Assembly: GCF_002024165.1 (NCBI RefSeq)
Contig: NZ_MWQN01000001.1
Coordinates: 1,798,001-1,862,000, forward strand
Reading direction: 5' to 3'
DNA: 64,000 bases
Source: Embleya scabrispora
GTDB lineage: Bacteria > Actinomycetota > Actinomycetes > Streptomycetales > Streptomycetaceae
Shown here in pieces: positions 52,311-61,983 of this stretch. The translations under genes and the position numbers were made by a program. Under the pieces are notes generated by a model. It did not search any database. It had not been told where the DNA came from and saw only the letters and a program-made list of their open reading frames with translations. Position 1 is the stretch's first letter. Each line of letters starts with the position of its first letter.

Positions 52311-52754
52311 TCACTTCTTGCCGCTGCGCACCGCCTTGGGCGACACCAGACGGGTCGCCGACCAGTCCTTGACGGCGCCGAAGCTCGTCGTGCGGGCCAA
52401 TCCCGCCGTCGGCGCGGCTTCACCGATGTCCGAGGGTTCTACATATCCGTCCCGGCCGGTCTTCGGGGTCAGCAGCCAGATATGGCCGCCATCCGTGAGC
52501 GTGGCGAGGGCATCCACGAGGGTGTCGACGAGATCGCCGTCGTCCTCCCGGAACCACAGCAGGACGACGTCGGCAACGTCCTCCTCGTAGTCCTCATCGA
52601 CGAGTTCGTTTCCGGTGAGTTCCGCGATCTCCTCGCGCAGCTCCTCGTCCACGTCGTCGTCGTAACCGAGCTCCTGGACCACCTGTCCGGGCTGGAACCC
52701 AAGTCGAACGGCCGAGTTGGCCCGCTCTTCCGCGTGGTCCGCGGTCGCGCTCAC
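52311..52754 (-). CDS. DUF3052 protein
   Basis: A 147-residue acidic protein (ANSAVRLGFQPGQVVQELGYDDDVDEELREEIAELTG; HIWLLTPKTGRDGYVEPSDIGEAAPTAGL). The family is conserved in actinobacteria, usually beside aceE as here, and has no established function. GTG 52754 follows GGGAGG. Confidence 0.92.
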   Translation of the reverse strand: MSATADHAEERANSAVRLGFQPGQVVQELGYDDDVDEELREEIAELTGNELVDEDYEEDVADVVLLWFREDDGDLVDTLVDALATLTDGGHIWLLTPKTGRDGYVEPSDIGEAAPTAGLARTTSFGAVKDWSATRLVSPKAVRSGKK

Positions 52755-52946
52755 GAATCAACCTCCCTTGTCCGGCCCCACAACGCTTCGGGGCTCACGC
52801 GCGTAAGTCCACACGCGCCAGGCTGTTCGCGCAAGTACCCAGGTCACGTACTCGCGCAAACGCCACACCACATGTCCTGCGGAAGCTACCCCCACCGGGC
52901 GTGGATCACGCACCGTATTCGAGGGTCCAGCCTGACAGACGAAAGC

Positions 52947-53171
52947 TCACCAGGTGCGCCGGGGCCGTCCGGCGGCCGGATCCGCGCCCCCGACCCGCTC
53001 GATCACCGCGTCGGCGCCGGGGACCACCAGACCGGTGTGCCCGTCCTCGAACCGCACCACGTACGGCGGCCCGCCGTCCGGGCCCCTGACCTCGACGATC
53101 TCCCCGAATCGATCGCCTCGGCCGACCGTTTTCCCGTGCACGTGGAGCCGGTCGCCAATTCGTGCCCGCAT
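52947..53171 (-). CDS. DUF1918 protein
   Basis: A 74-residue protein of the DUF1918 family (MRARIGDRLHVHGKTVG, GEIVEVRGPDGGPPYVVRFEDGH), a small beta-rich fold common in streptomycetes with unknown function. GGGAGG lies upstream of ATG 53171. Confidence 0.9.
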   Translation of the reverse strand: MRARIGDRLHVHGKTVGRGDRFGEIVEVRGPDGGPPYVVRFEDGHTGLVVPGADAVIERVGGADPAAGRPRRTW

Positions 53172-53562
53172 CAGCCCTGACCTCCCTGTCGAAGGGGTGC
53201 GAAACCACTCACACCCTCCCAGGGAACTACGCCAGTGCGCTGTGCGTAAGACAGTCGGCGTAAGGTCTTGGAGGTTCACGGTTGCATCACCCCGCAATCG
53301 CGAACCGCCGCGTGGAGCGTCCGGCGACAGCCGGACGATCAGGGCAGCTCCGCTCCTGTCGCGGTAACCGAACACGGATCGGGCTCGGTACATGATCGGT
53401 GGATGAGACGCAGGCGGGCACCCCGCCGGTCCATTACCGGTCGGTAGAGATGACGGATCCGACGTCCGGGTACCACGATGGGGACGGCGCGACACCGCTC
53501 AGGGTGGTCGACCCCGCTCTCGCGGGGAGGGTCCCCATCTACCGATAAGGCGAAGGAACAGC
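53172..53562. other. Intergenic region upstream of aceE
   Basis: 391 bp containing the promoters of the DUF1918 gene and aceE. I see no RNA gene. An inverted repeat of GGGACGG/CCGTCCC type is not evident; regulator sites cannot be assigned by eye. Confidence 0.4.
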
Positions 53563-56298
53563 GTGGCTTCCGGACGAGAGCGCTTCTCGATCATCAGCGA
53601 CGGCCTCCCGAGCCAGCTCCCCGACATCGATCCGAACGAGACCGGGGAATGGCTGGAGTCGCTGGACGCAGTCATCAACGAGCAGGGCCGCCAGCGAGCC
53701 CGATACATCATGCTCAAGCTGCTCGAACGGGCCCGTGAACGTCAGGTCGGCGTGCCGGGCCTGCGGAGCACGGACTACATCAACACGATTGCCCCGGAGA
53801 GCGAGCCCTGGTTCCCCGGCGACGAGAACATCGAACGGCGCATCCGTGCGTTCGTCCGGTGGAACGCCGCGATCATGGTGTCGCGGGCCAACCGCCCCGG
53901 CCTGGGCGTCGGTGGCCACATCGCCACCTACGCGTCCTCGGCGAGCCTGTACGAGGTCGGCTTCAACCACTTCTTCCGCGGCAAGGACCACGGGGAGTCG
54001 GGCGACCAGATCTACTTCCAGGGACACGCGTCGCCGGGCATCTACGCACGTGCCTTCCTGGAAGGACGGCTGAGCGAGGCCCAGCTCGACGGCTTCCGGC
54101 AGGAGAAGTCGGCCGCGCCGAACGGGCTGCCCAGCTACCCGCACCCGCGGATGATGCCGGAGTTCTGGGAGTTCCCGACCGTCTCGATGGGCCTCGGCCC
54201 GCTCGGCGCGATCTACCAGGCCCGGTTCAACCGCTACCTGCACAACCGCAACATCAAGGACACCTCGCGCAGCCACGTCTGGGCCTTCCTCGGCGACGGC
54301 GAGATGGACGAGCCGGAGTCGCTCGGCAACATCGGCCTGGCCGCGCGCGAGGAGCTGGACAACCTCACCTTCGTGATCAACTGCAACCTGCAGCGACTCG
54401 ACGGTCCGGTGCGCGGCAACGGCAAGATCATCCAGGAGCTGGAGTCGTACTTCCGCGGCGCCGGCTGGAATGTGATCAAGGTCGTCTGGGGCCGCGACTG
54501 GGACCCGCTGCTGGCCCAGGACACCGACGGCGCGCTCGTGAACAAGATGAACACGACGCCCGACGGCCAGTTCCAGACCTACGCGGTGGAATCCGGCGCC
54601 TACGTGCGCGAGCACTTCTTCGGCGACGACGCGCGGCTGCGCCGCATGGTGTCGGACCTGACCGACGAGGACATCCAAAAGCTCGGTCGCGGCGGGCACG
54701 ACTACCGCAAGGTCTACGCGGCCTTCAAGTCGGCACGTGAGCACGTCGGCCAGCCGACGGTGATCCTGGCGCAGACGGTGAAGGGGTGGACGCTCGGCCC
54801 GAACTTCGAGTCGCGCAACGCCACGCACCAGATGAAGAAGCTCACCAAGTCGGACCTGAAGGCGTTCCGCGACCGGCTCTACCTGCCGATCTCGGACGAG
54901 CAGCTCGAGGCCGACCTCCCCCCGTACTTCCACCCCGGTGAGAAGTCCGAGGAGATGGAGTACATGCGCGAGCGGCGCGCCGCGCTCGGTGGCTCGCTGC
55001 CGCAGCGGCTCGACCGGTCCAAGGCGCTCAAGCTGCCCGGCGACCCGGTCTACAGCGTGCTGAAGAAGGGCTCGAAGCAGCCGGTCGCCACGACGCAGGC
55101 GTTCGTGCGCCTGCTCAAGGACCTGATGCGCGACCCGGAGATCGGCAAGCGCTTCGTGCCGATCGCGCCGGACGAGTACCGCACCTTCGGCATGGACGCG
55201 ATGTTCCCGACCGCGAAGGTCTACAACCCGCACGGGCAGACCTACGACTCGGTGGACCGGGAACTGCTGCTGTCGTACAAGGAGTCGGCGCAGGGCCAGA
55301 TGTTGCACGACGGCATCTCCGAGGCCGGTTGTGTGGCGTCGCTGATCGCCGCGGGATCGACGTACTCGACGCACGGCGAGCAGATGATCCCCGTGTACGT
55401 CTTCTACTCGATGTTCGGGTTCCAGCGCACCGGCGACCAGTTCTGGCAGATGGCCGACCAGCTCAGCCGCGGCTTCGTGCTCGGCGCCACCGCCGGCCGC
55501 ACCACGCTGACCGGCGAGGGCACCCAGCACGCGGACGGGCACTCGCAGCTGCTGGCCTCGACCAACCCGGCCTGTGTGGCGTACGACCCGGCCTTCTCGT
55601 ACGAGATCGCGCACATCGTCAAGGACGGTCTGCGCCGGATGTACGGCGAGAACGCCGAGGACGTCTTCTACTACATGACGGTCTACAACGAGCCGATCGC
55701 GCAGCCGGCGGAGCCCGCGAACGTCGACGTGGACGGCATCCTCAAGGGCCTGTACCTCTACCAGGACGGCCCCGCCAAGGAGGGCGCGCTGCGCGCCCAG
55801 ATCCTCGCCTCCGGTGTCGGCATGCCGTGGGCGCTGGACGCGCAGAAGCTGCTCGCCCAGGACTGGAACGTGGTCGCCGACGTCTGGTCGGTCACGTCCT
55901 GGAACGAGCTGCGGCGCGACGCGGTCGCGGCGGAGGAGCACAACCTGCTCCACCCCGAGGCCGAGCCGCACATCCCGTACGTGACCCGCGTGCTCGACGG
56001 CCGGCCCGGCCCGGTGGTGGCGGTCAGCGACTGGATGCGGGCCGTCCCGGACCAGATCTCGCGCTGGGTCCCGGCCGACTTCGCGTCGCTCGGCACCGAC
56101 GGTTTCGGCTTCGCCGACACCCGCGGCGCGGCCCGGCGCTTCTTCCACGTGGACACCGAGTCCGTCGTGGTGGGCGTGCTGTCCGAGCTGTCCCGCCGGG
56201 GCGAGATCGACCCGGGCGTGGTGGCCAAGGCCATCGCCCAGTACCAGCTCCTGGACGTCAAGGCGGCCGGAGTGGGCACGGTCGGCGGCGACGCCTGA
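53563..56298 (+). CDS. aceE: Pyruvate dehydrogenase E1 component, homodimeric
   Basis: A 911-residue thiamine diphosphate enzyme that decarboxylates pyruvate and acetylates the lipoyl arm of E2 at the entry to the TCA cycle. The ThDP signature [19 protein letters not shown] lies near residues 248-285, HGRGGH-type segments and the N-terminal [15 protein letters not shown] are present, and the length (about 890-930) fits the homodimeric AceE type. GTG 53563 has AAGGAA upstream. A hairpin-rich 25-bp region after the stop repeats GCCTCGGCC around GATCCG and probably terminates the mRNA. Confidence 0.97.
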   Translation: MASGRERFSIISDGLPSQLPDIDPNETGEWLESLDAVINEQGRQRARYIMLKLLERARERQVGVPGLRSTDYINTIAPESEPWFPGDENIERRIRAFVRWNAAIMVSRANRPGLGVGGHIATYASSASLYEVGFNHFFRGKDHGESGDQIYFQGHASPGIYARAFLEGRLSEAQLDGFRQEKSAAPNGLPSYPHPRMMPEFWEFPTVSMGLGPLGAIYQARFNRYLHNRNIKDTSRSHVWAFLGDGEMDEPESLGNIGLAAREELDNLTFVINCNLQRLDGPVRGNGKIIQELESYFRGAGWNVIKVVWGRDWDPLLAQDTDGALVNKMNTTPDGQFQTYAVESGAYVREHFFGDDARLRRMVSDLTDEDIQKLGRGGHDYRKVYAAFKSAREHVGQPTVILAQTVKGWTLGPNFESRNATHQMKKLTKSDLKAFRDRLYLPISDEQLEADLPPYFHPGEKSEEMEYMRERRAALGGSLPQRLDRSKALKLPGDPVYSVLKKGSKQPVATTQAFVRLLKDLMRDPEIGKRFVPIAPDEYRTFGMDAMFPTAKVYNPHGQTYDSVDRELLLSYKESAQGQMLHDGISEAGCVASLIAAGSTYSTHGEQMIPVYVFYSMFGFQRTGDQFWQMADQLSRGFVLGATAGRTTLTGEGTQHADGHSQLLASTNPACVAYDPAFSYEIAHIVKDGLRRMYGENAEDVFYYMTVYNEPIAQPAEPANVDVDGILKGLYLYQDGPAKEGALRAQILASGVGMPWALDAQKLLAQDWNVVADVWSVTSWNELRRDAVAAEEHNLLHPEAEPHIPYVTRVLDGRPGPVVAVSDWMRAVPDQISRWVPADFASLGTDGFGFADTRGAARRFFHVDTESVVVGVLSELSRRGEIDPGVVAKAIAQYQLLDVKAAGVGTVGGDA

Positions 56299-56317
56299 CC
56301 CGCCGGTGACCCGCCGA

Positions 56318-56365
56318 CAGTGCGGCCGAGGCCCCGATCCGTGCGCGGATCGGGGCCTCGGCCGT
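56318..56365 (+). terminator. Terminator after aceE
   Basis: CGGCCGAGGCCCCGATCCG and CGGATCGGGGCCTCGGCCG form a 19-bp stem around a short loop (TGCG), followed by TTATTT. Confidence 0.88.
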
Positions 56366-56525
56366 TATTTCCCGCGCCGCCGCGAACTCCCCGGTCTAGA
56401 CTTTCCGGGCCGGCCGCGGGACTTCGGTTTGCGACTTTCGGAACCGCCTCTCAAGCGTCACTTCGCTGTTCGCTCCTCCATTCCCCGGCCGGCACCCACT
56501 TTTGCTCGGGCCGAGGGGATGCGTG

Positions 56526-57953
56526 GTGGACCGCCGGGACCTGGCCGCCTGCGAAGACGTGGTGATGTTCGTCAACGCGGCGGTGACCGCCACCGGGCAA
56601 CGCGAGTTCCGTGACGACGCGAGCGCACAGCGGTTGTCGGTGGAGTTCCTGCACGAATACATCCTGGGCAACTACCGCGAGCTCTACGCCGCGTCCCTGG
56701 CGCTGGACATCAACGACTTCAACGCCGCGCTGATCGTGCGCAACCTGCTGGTGAGCAGCCGCGACCTGACCCCCGAGGTGCGCCGCCGCGAGGGCGAACT
56801 GATCGCCCGCCGGCTGGAACTGATGGCCCCTCAGCGGGTCTGGCGACTGTTTCGCGAGCTGGCCGGGCGCGGCGTCAACAACCGGCGCACCCGGGCGATC
56901 ATGCGGGACTGGACCGCGCAGCGCCGCGATCCGGTCTTCGACGCGGTGAAGTACCGCACCGGGGTGAAGGCGACGATGCGGCACGCCCATCTGGAAGTGC
57001 CCGCCGAGACGGGGACGTTCCTGTTCAGCTCGCCGCGGAAGGTGTCTGCGTTCGGCACGCCGCTGTTCGAGACGTGGCGGCAGGCGCACTACGCACAGCG
57101 CGCGCTCTACGACCTGCCGTACAGCGTGGCCGAGGGGCTGGCCTCGATGCACGGCATCAAGCGGGCCACGTTCCTGGAGAAGATCGCCCCGCAACTGACC
57201 CGCCTGGAGCGCCTGCGCCTGCAGGACGCGGCCGAGCGCGCCGGGGTGGCGGCGGTCCGGGCCGATCTCACCGCGATGCCGCTGACCCGGCTCGCGTCGT
57301 ATGTACTGTCCCTGTCGCAGACCGAACGGGCGTCCCGGCACGACGAGTTGCGCCACGCGATGACCGTCTCCGCACGCCGTGTGGCGGGTCCCGCCGCGGG
57401 CACCTGGGGGCGGGTGGTCGCGGTGCTCGACGACAGTTTCTCGTCCTTCGGTTCGACCGCGAAGCGGCAGCGGCCGCTGGCCGTGGCACTCGCGTGTCGG
57501 TTCCTGCTCAAGGCGCTCGCCGAGGAGTTCACCGGGTTGTGGACCTCGGGCACGCACGATCCGCTGCTGGTGCGGCCGAGCGGGCCGACGCCGCTGGGCG
57601 AGCGCTTGATCGACGCGCTGGAGCTTGCCCCAGACCGGCTGATCGTGGTCTCGGACGGGTGGGACAACAGTCCGCCGGGGCTGGCCGCCGAGGTGTTGCG
57701 GGTGTGGCGCGAGCGGTTGGACCCGACGGGGGCGACCGCGGTGGTGCATCTGAACCCGGTGTACGACGCGGAGGGCTTCGACGTGAAGCGGTTGTCGGCG
57801 AGCGTGCCGACGGTGGGTGTGCGCGACGCCGAGGACGTGCCGGCGCTGGTGGAGTTGGCCCGGTTCGCCGAGGGTCGGGCCGGGTTCGCCGAGCTGCGCC
57901 GCTATCTGGCGGATCGGCAGGACCGGTTCCGGTCCCGGAAGGCGGCGGCGTGA
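56526..57953 (+). CDS. vWA-type protein with helical N-terminus (TROVE/Ro60-like layout)
   Basis: A 475-residue protein. The first 280 residues are helical and resemble a HEAT/TROVE-type array (NDFNAALIVRNLLVSSRDL, RRLELMAPQRVWRLFRELAGRGVNNRRTRAIMRDW). The last 175 residues look like a von Willebrand factor A domain: MIDAS-like DDSFSSFGS near 305, then RLIVVSDGWDNSPPG near 380. This is the layout of Ro60/TROVE RNA-binding proteins, but the match is by pattern only. GTG 56526 is chosen 7 nt after GAGGGG; GTG 56523 is equally possible. Its stop overlaps the next start (GTGA at 57950-57953), so both products likely work together. Confidence 0.7.
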   Translation: MDRRDLAACEDVVMFVNAAVTATGQREFRDDASAQRLSVEFLHEYILGNYRELYAASLALDINDFNAALIVRNLLVSSRDLTPEVRRREGELIARRLELMAPQRVWRLFRELAGRGVNNRRTRAIMRDWTAQRRDPVFDAVKYRTGVKATMRHAHLEVPAETGTFLFSSPRKVSAFGTPLFETWRQAHYAQRALYDLPYSVAEGLASMHGIKRATFLEKIAPQLTRLERLRLQDAAERAGVAAVRADLTAMPLTRLASYVLSLSQTERASRHDELRHAMTVSARRVAGPAAGTWGRVVAVLDDSFSSFGSTAKRQRPLAVALACRFLLKALAEEFTGLWTSGTHDPLLVRPSGPTPLGERLIDALELAPDRLIVVSDGWDNSPPGLAAEVLRVWRERLDPTGATAVVHLNPVYDAEGFDVKRLSASVPTVGVRDAEDVPALVELARFAEGRAGFAELRRYLADRQDRFRSRKAAA

Positions 57954-59110
57954 GCGGCGGTTTCGCGGCGACCGGGCTGGTCGCCCGACCCGCGCAGGTG
58001 TGGGGCGCGGTGCGGCTGGTACCGCTGGTGCGGGAGGAGCCGCTGGTCGGCCTGCGCCTGGATCGACGGGTCCACGAGGTCGGTGATCCCTCGATCGTGG
58101 ACGTCGGCGACGGCACCTACTACCGCTCCTTCATTCCGCACGCGTTCGTCGCGTCGTGGGATCCCGACGGCGACCGGACGGCGGCGTTCGGCACCCAGCT
58201 CCAGGAGCGCCCGGTCACGCCGCGCACCGCGCGGATGAAGATGCCGGCCCGGCGCGCGCTGCGCCGGATGGCCCGCGGCGGCGTCGGCAATCGGCTGCGT
58301 TTCCTGCCGATGCACCTGGCCATGGAGGGATATCTCGCGCTGCACTTCGGCGGGCCCTCGATCGTGTGGGAGGAGTGGACCGACCGGGCCGTGCGCGAGG
58401 GTTTGTCGCCGCGCATGGAGGAGGCGTACTGCGGATACGCGGTGCGCGGTCTGGCCGACGCGCTCAAGGTGTTCGAGATCCATCGGGGCCAGTGCGGGGT
58501 CGCGCTGTATGTCGCGGACACGCTCGCGAGCGTGTTCGTGGTGCCGCATCCGTCCGACTACCGGGCCCTGCACGCGACGCTGCTCGAAGACCTGTACGGC
58601 GAGGTGCTGTTCCACTACGCGAACTACGTCGAGGCGGTGCCGGACTTCGTGGTGGGGATCGACGCCGATCGGGTGTCCTCGCTCGCCGACCTGCGCCGGG
58701 CGGCGGCCGGGCAGGCCGGGGCCTGGGAGCGGTTCCACCATCTGATGTTGTCCGGCCTCACCGCAGAGGGCGCCTACACGAGCGAGTCGGTGTACCGGCT
58801 GGGGCCGTTCGAGCTGTCCCGGTTCCTGCCCTCGTTCCGGCTCGACGAGGAGAACCACATCGGCGAGCGGATCGTCCACGAGGACGGGCGGCTGGCCTAC
58901 TGCAAGACGTTTCGGCTGTCCGCGGCGCAGATCCGCCGGGGCCACCTGCTCACCACGCTGCACACGCACGGCTGGGCCCTGGACGTGGCGGCGACCGCCC
59001 TGCGCACCACGCCGTCGGCGCTGGCCCGGCGGATCCGCGAGTCCGGGTTCGAGGGCCTGCTGCGGCAGCACGTGGTGGACCGTCTGGAGCGCGAGGGCCG
59101 GCGCCGCTGA
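57950..59110 (+). CDS. ARPP-2-like protein with C-terminal helix-turn-helix
   Basis: A 386-residue protein. It opens ARPAQVWGAVRLVPLVREEPLVGLRLD, which recalls the ARPP domains (ADP-ribosylglycohydrolase- and rhodanese-phosphatase-associated proteins); assignment is from memory. The middle part is alpha/beta with GQCGVALYVADTLASVFVVPHPSDYRALHATLLEDLYGEVLFHYA. The last 60 residues look like a helix-turn-helix (TLHTHGWALDVAATALRTTPSALARRIRESGFEGLL), so it may bind nucleic acid. GTG start inside the stop of the vWA-type gene. A terminator follows directly. Function unknown. Confidence 0.65.
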   Translation: MSGGFAATGLVARPAQVWGAVRLVPLVREEPLVGLRLDRRVHEVGDPSIVDVGDGTYYRSFIPHAFVASWDPDGDRTAAFGTQLQERPVTPRTARMKMPARRALRRMARGGVGNRLRFLPMHLAMEGYLALHFGGPSIVWEEWTDRAVREGLSPRMEEAYCGYAVRGLADALKVFEIHRGQCGVALYVADTLASVFVVPHPSDYRALHATLLEDLYGEVLFHYANYVEAVPDFVVGIDADRVSSLADLRRAAAGQAGAWERFHHLMLSGLTAEGAYTSESVYRLGPFELSRFLPSFRLDEENHIGERIVHEDGRLAYCKTFRLSAAQIRRGHLLTTLHTHGWALDVAATALRTTPSALARRIRESGFEGLLRQHVVDRLEREGRRR

Positions 59111-59134
59111 GGCCGCCCCGTGCGGGGCGGCCTC
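59109..59134. terminator. Terminator between convergent genes
   Basis: An 11-bp perfect stem (59109-59119 with 59124-59134) that includes the stop of the ARPP-2-like gene and precedes the end of the aldo/keto reductase gene. Confidence 0.85.
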
Positions 59135-59144
59135 GGGGTTGCGC

Positions 59145-60143
59145 TCAGTCGCGGTCGTTGAAGGTGGCCGCCATGTCGGGGTAGCGCGCCCCGGTGACCT
59201 GCCCCGCGATCGGCTCCAGCGCGGCCAGTTCGGCCTCGGTCAGCGTCAGGTCGACCGCCGCCACGTTCTCCTCCAGGCGGTGCCGCTTGGTGGTCCCGGG
59301 GATCGGCACCACCGGCAGGCCCCAGACCCGGGTGCGCGACTGCACCCAGGCGAGCGCGATCTGCGCGGGAGTGGCGCCGTGGGCCTCGGCGATCGTCCGC
59401 AGCGGCGCCAGGATCGCGGCGTTCGCCGCGGCGTTGTCGCCGGTGAAGCGCGGCTGGGCACGGCGGAAGTCACCCTCGGGCAACGTTTCGGCGCTGGCCC
59501 AGGCACCGCTGAGGAAGCCCCGGCCGAGCGGCGAGTAGGCCACCAGCGCGGCGCCGACCTCGCGCACGGCGGGCACCACGCTCTCCTCGATGTCGCGGGT
59601 GAACAGGCTCCACTCCGACTGCACGGCGGCGATCGGGTGCACGGCCGCCGCCGCGCGCAGTTCCTTCGCGGTCACCTCGGACAGGCCCAGGTGCCGGACC
59701 TTGCCCTCGCGGACCAGGTCCGCCATCGCGCCGACCGTCTCCTCGATCGGCACCCGGACGTCGCGGCGGTGCATGTAGTACAGGTCGATCACATCGGTGC
59801 GCAGCCGGCGCAGGCTGGCCTCGGCGGCCTGCTTGACGTAGGCCGCGTCGCCGCGGATCTCGCGCTTGCCCTCGGGGGTGTACGCGATCGCGAACTTGGT
59901 GGCCAGGGTGACCCGGTCGCGTCGAGCGCCCTCGCTCAGGAAGGCCCCGAGCAGTTCCTCGTTGGTGTGCGGGCCGTAGACGTCCGAGGTGTCGAACAGG
60001 TCGACCCCCAGGTCGAGGGCCCGCTCCAGGGTGGCCACCGACTCGTCGTGCTCGGCGCCCGCGTAGAAGGCGCTCATGCCCATGCAGCCCAGGCCCTGGG
60101 CGAAGATCTCCGGGCCGTGCTCACCCAGCTTGAGAGTGCTCAT
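59145..60143 (-). CDS. Aldo/keto reductase
   Basis: A 332-residue NADPH-dependent AKR barrel. Catalytic tetrad: Asp in LFDTSDVYGP, Tyr in the same segment, Lys in ATKF, His in DLYYMHRRD. The C-terminal cofactor motif reads VPIPGTTKRHRLEEN. Related to YhdN/IolS-type reductases acting on aldehydes. Its ATG lies 23 bp inside the end of the upstream MerR gene, so it is probably translated by coupling and controlled by that regulator. Confidence 0.93.
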   Translation of the reverse strand: MSTLKLGEHGPEIFAQGLGCMGMSAFYAGAEHDESVATLERALDLGVDLFDTSDVYGPHTNEELLGAFLSEGARRDRVTLATKFAIAYTPEGKREIRGDAAYVKQAAEASLRRLRTDVIDLYYMHRRDVRVPIEETVGAMADLVREGKVRHLGLSEVTAKELRAAAAVHPIAAVQSEWSLFTRDIEESVVPAVREVGAALVAYSPLGRGFLSGAWASAETLPEGDFRRAQPRFTGDNAAANAAILAPLRTIAEAHGATPAQIALAWVQSRTRVWGLPVVPIPGTTKRHRLEENVAAVDLTLTEAELAALEPIAGQVTGARYPDMAATFNDRD

Positions 60144-60582
60144 CGTCGTTGCTCGCTTCCGCGTCCGCGTACGTCTCGATCTTGTAGTCGATGACGAGCA
60201 GGCAGCTCTGGAGATCGCTGATGCGGTTGCGGACCTCCTCGCGGTGGTCCTCCAACAACTCTCGGCGCGCGCGCCGGGTGTGATCGCCCTGGCGGACCAA
60301 CTCCGCGTAGCGGAGCATGTCCGCCACCGGCATCCCGGTCAGGCGCATCTTGCCGACGAACTCCAGCCAGTCGAGATCGTGGTCGCTGTAGCGACGACGA
60401 CTCCCCCGCCCGTCACCGTTCCCTCCCGTCCGGGGGCCCTGGCGGCTGACGTGCCGCATCAGGCCGATCCGCTCGTACCAGCGCAGCGTGTGCGCGGTCA
60501 GACCGGTGCGTTCGGCCACCTCGCCGATCGAGTACTTGCCGACCTCGTAGTCCGCGGACGGCCGGGTCTGCTGTACCGACAT
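60121..60582 (-). CDS. MerR-family regulator (aldehyde/AKR-linked)
   Basis: A 153-residue MerR protein: YSIGEVAERTGLTAHTLRWYERIGLM, a short Gly/Arg-rich insertion (RQGPRTGGNGDGRGSRRRY), then the second half of the winged helix and a dimerisation helix. No Cys is placed for metal binding, except one in the terminal helix (LQSCLLVIDYKI), which could sense electrophiles. GGAGG precedes ATG 60582. The overlapping aldo/keto reductase is the likely target gene. Confidence 0.9.
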   Translation of the reverse strand: MSVQQTRPSADYEVGKYSIGEVAERTGLTAHTLRWYERIGLMRHVSRQGPRTGGNGDGRGSRRRYSDHDLDWLEFVGKMRLTGMPVADMLRYAELVRQGDHTRRARRELLEDHREEVRNRISDLQSCLLVIDYKIETYADAEASNDDEHSQAG

Positions 60583-60756
60583 CGAGAAGCCTCCGGTGGG
60601 AGGCCCGCCCCGGTGGGACGGGCACAACGAGAACGCTACGGAGTTCGAGCGCACTCCAAGCAAGCACCCGATCCCGCGGGTGGGTCAAGTCGGGAGCGAC
60701 GGTGGACCGGGGGTTCGCGGGGCGGCAAACCACCCCCAATCACCGAGGGTGAACGA

Positions 60757-60935
60757 CGGCGTTGATATCGTTCGCGCGTCGGCGACCGGTTTGTCGCCGA
60801 CGGCGTCGAACGCAGCGAAGTCCGGTGTGATCCCGGCGCTGTCCCGCAACCGTGATGGCCCACCCCGCTCCCGGGGTCGCCGAGCCGGGTCGCCTCGTCC
60901 GCGCCGACGACATCGGCCTCGCAGGAGGGGCGATC
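60757..60935 (+). promoter_or_regulatory. Cobalamin riboswitch
   Basis: Contains the family core AAGTCCGGTGTGATCC, GGCGCTGTCCCGCAACCGTGA and the 3' AGCCGGGTCGCCTCG element, plus the GTCGGCGAC/GTCGCCGAC hairpin upstream. It ends about 50 nt before the start of the B12-uptake operon. Cobalamin binding should reduce btuFCD expression, probably by hiding the ribosome-binding site, as no U-run terminator is seen. Confidence 0.92.
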
Positions 60936-60986
60936 CGTCCCCACGGGTCCCGACGCCTGCCGCGTCCCGTGGACCTGGAGTTTGCG

Positions 60987-61973
60987 TTGAGATCCGTACC
61001 CCTGCTGCGTTCCGCCGCCGTGCTGCTGTTCGGCGCGCTCGTCCTCACCGGCTGCGGTGACTCGGACGACTCGAAGGACGACAAGACCCAGGGCACGCCC
61101 GCGGCGTCCGGCGCCGGCACCGGGTCGGGCCCCGACGCCAAGGCGTTCCCCGTGACCGTGGACTCGGGCGGCGCCAAGGTCACCATCCCCGCCGCGCCGA
61201 AGAAGATCGTCTCGCTCGCACCCACCGCGACCGAGATGTTGTACGCGATCGGCGCGGGCGGCCAGGTCACCGCGGTCGACGACCAGTCGAACTTCCCGGC
61301 GAACGCGCCCAAGACCAAGCTGTCCGGCTTCAAGCCGAACGTCGAGGCGATCAGCAACTACACGCCCGACCTGGTGGTGACCACCGACGACGCCGACGGC
61401 GTGGTCGCGGCGCTGAACAAGCTGAGGATCCCGGTGGTGCTGACGCCCGCCGCGAAGACCTTCGACGACTCCTACGCGCAGCTGAACACGCTGGGCGCGG
61501 CCACCGGCCACAGCCGCGAGGCGGGCGAGGTGGCGACGAAGATGAGGGCCGACATCGCGGCCGTCGTCGCCGCGACGCCCAAGCCGGCGAAGCCGCTGAC
61601 CTACTTCCACGAGCTGGACAACACGCTGTTCACCTCCACCTCGAAGACCTTCATCGGTCAGGTGTACGCGCAGTTCGGACTGAAGAACATCGCGGACGAG
61701 GCGGACAAGAGCGGTTCGGGCTACCCGCAGCTGTCCGCCGAGGCCCTGGTGCAGGCCGACCCCGACCTGATCTTCCTCGCCGACGCCAAGGGCGGCGGCC
61801 AGAGCGCGGAGACCGTGGCCAAGCGCCCGGGCTGGGACCGGCTCAAGGCCGTGCGCGGCGGCGGTGTGGTCGCGCTCGACGACGACATCGCCTCGCGCTG
61901 GGGTCCGCGCGTGGTGGAGTTGGTCCGGGCCGTGGCGGACGCGGTCACCAAGGCCGGTGCGGCGAAGAGCTGA
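60987..61973 (+). CDS. btuF: Vitamin B12 ABC transporter substrate-binding lipoprotein
   Basis: A 328-residue lipoprotein. Signal peptide with lipobox LTGC, Cys23 being lipidated; after a Gly/Ser/Asp-rich linker comes the helical-backbone binding protein fold of the BtuF/FecB group (RIVSLAPTATEMLYAIG-type segment KKIVSLAPTATEMLYAIGAG, PDLVVTTDD, SRWGPRVVELVRAVA). It captures cobalamin outside the membrane for BtuC/BtuD. TTG 60987 is chosen: GGAG lies 6 nt upstream and the signal peptide has normal length; GTG 60969 would add six codons. The cobalamin riboswitch upstream confirms the ligand. Confidence 0.92.
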   Translation: MRSVPLLRSAAVLLFGALVLTGCGDSDDSKDDKTQGTPAASGAGTGSGPDAKAFPVTVDSGGAKVTIPAAPKKIVSLAPTATEMLYAIGAGGQVTAVDDQSNFPANAPKTKLSGFKPNVEAISNYTPDLVVTTDDADGVVAALNKLRIPVVLTPAAKTFDDSYAQLNTLGAATGHSREAGEVATKMRADIAAVVAATPKPAKPLTYFHELDNTLFTSTSKTFIGQVYAQFGLKNIADEADKSGSGYPQLSAEALVQADPDLIFLADAKGGGQSAETVAKRPGWDRLKAVRGGGVVALDDDIASRWGPRVVELVRAVADAVTKAGAAKS

Positions 61974-61983
61974 CGGCCGGCTC

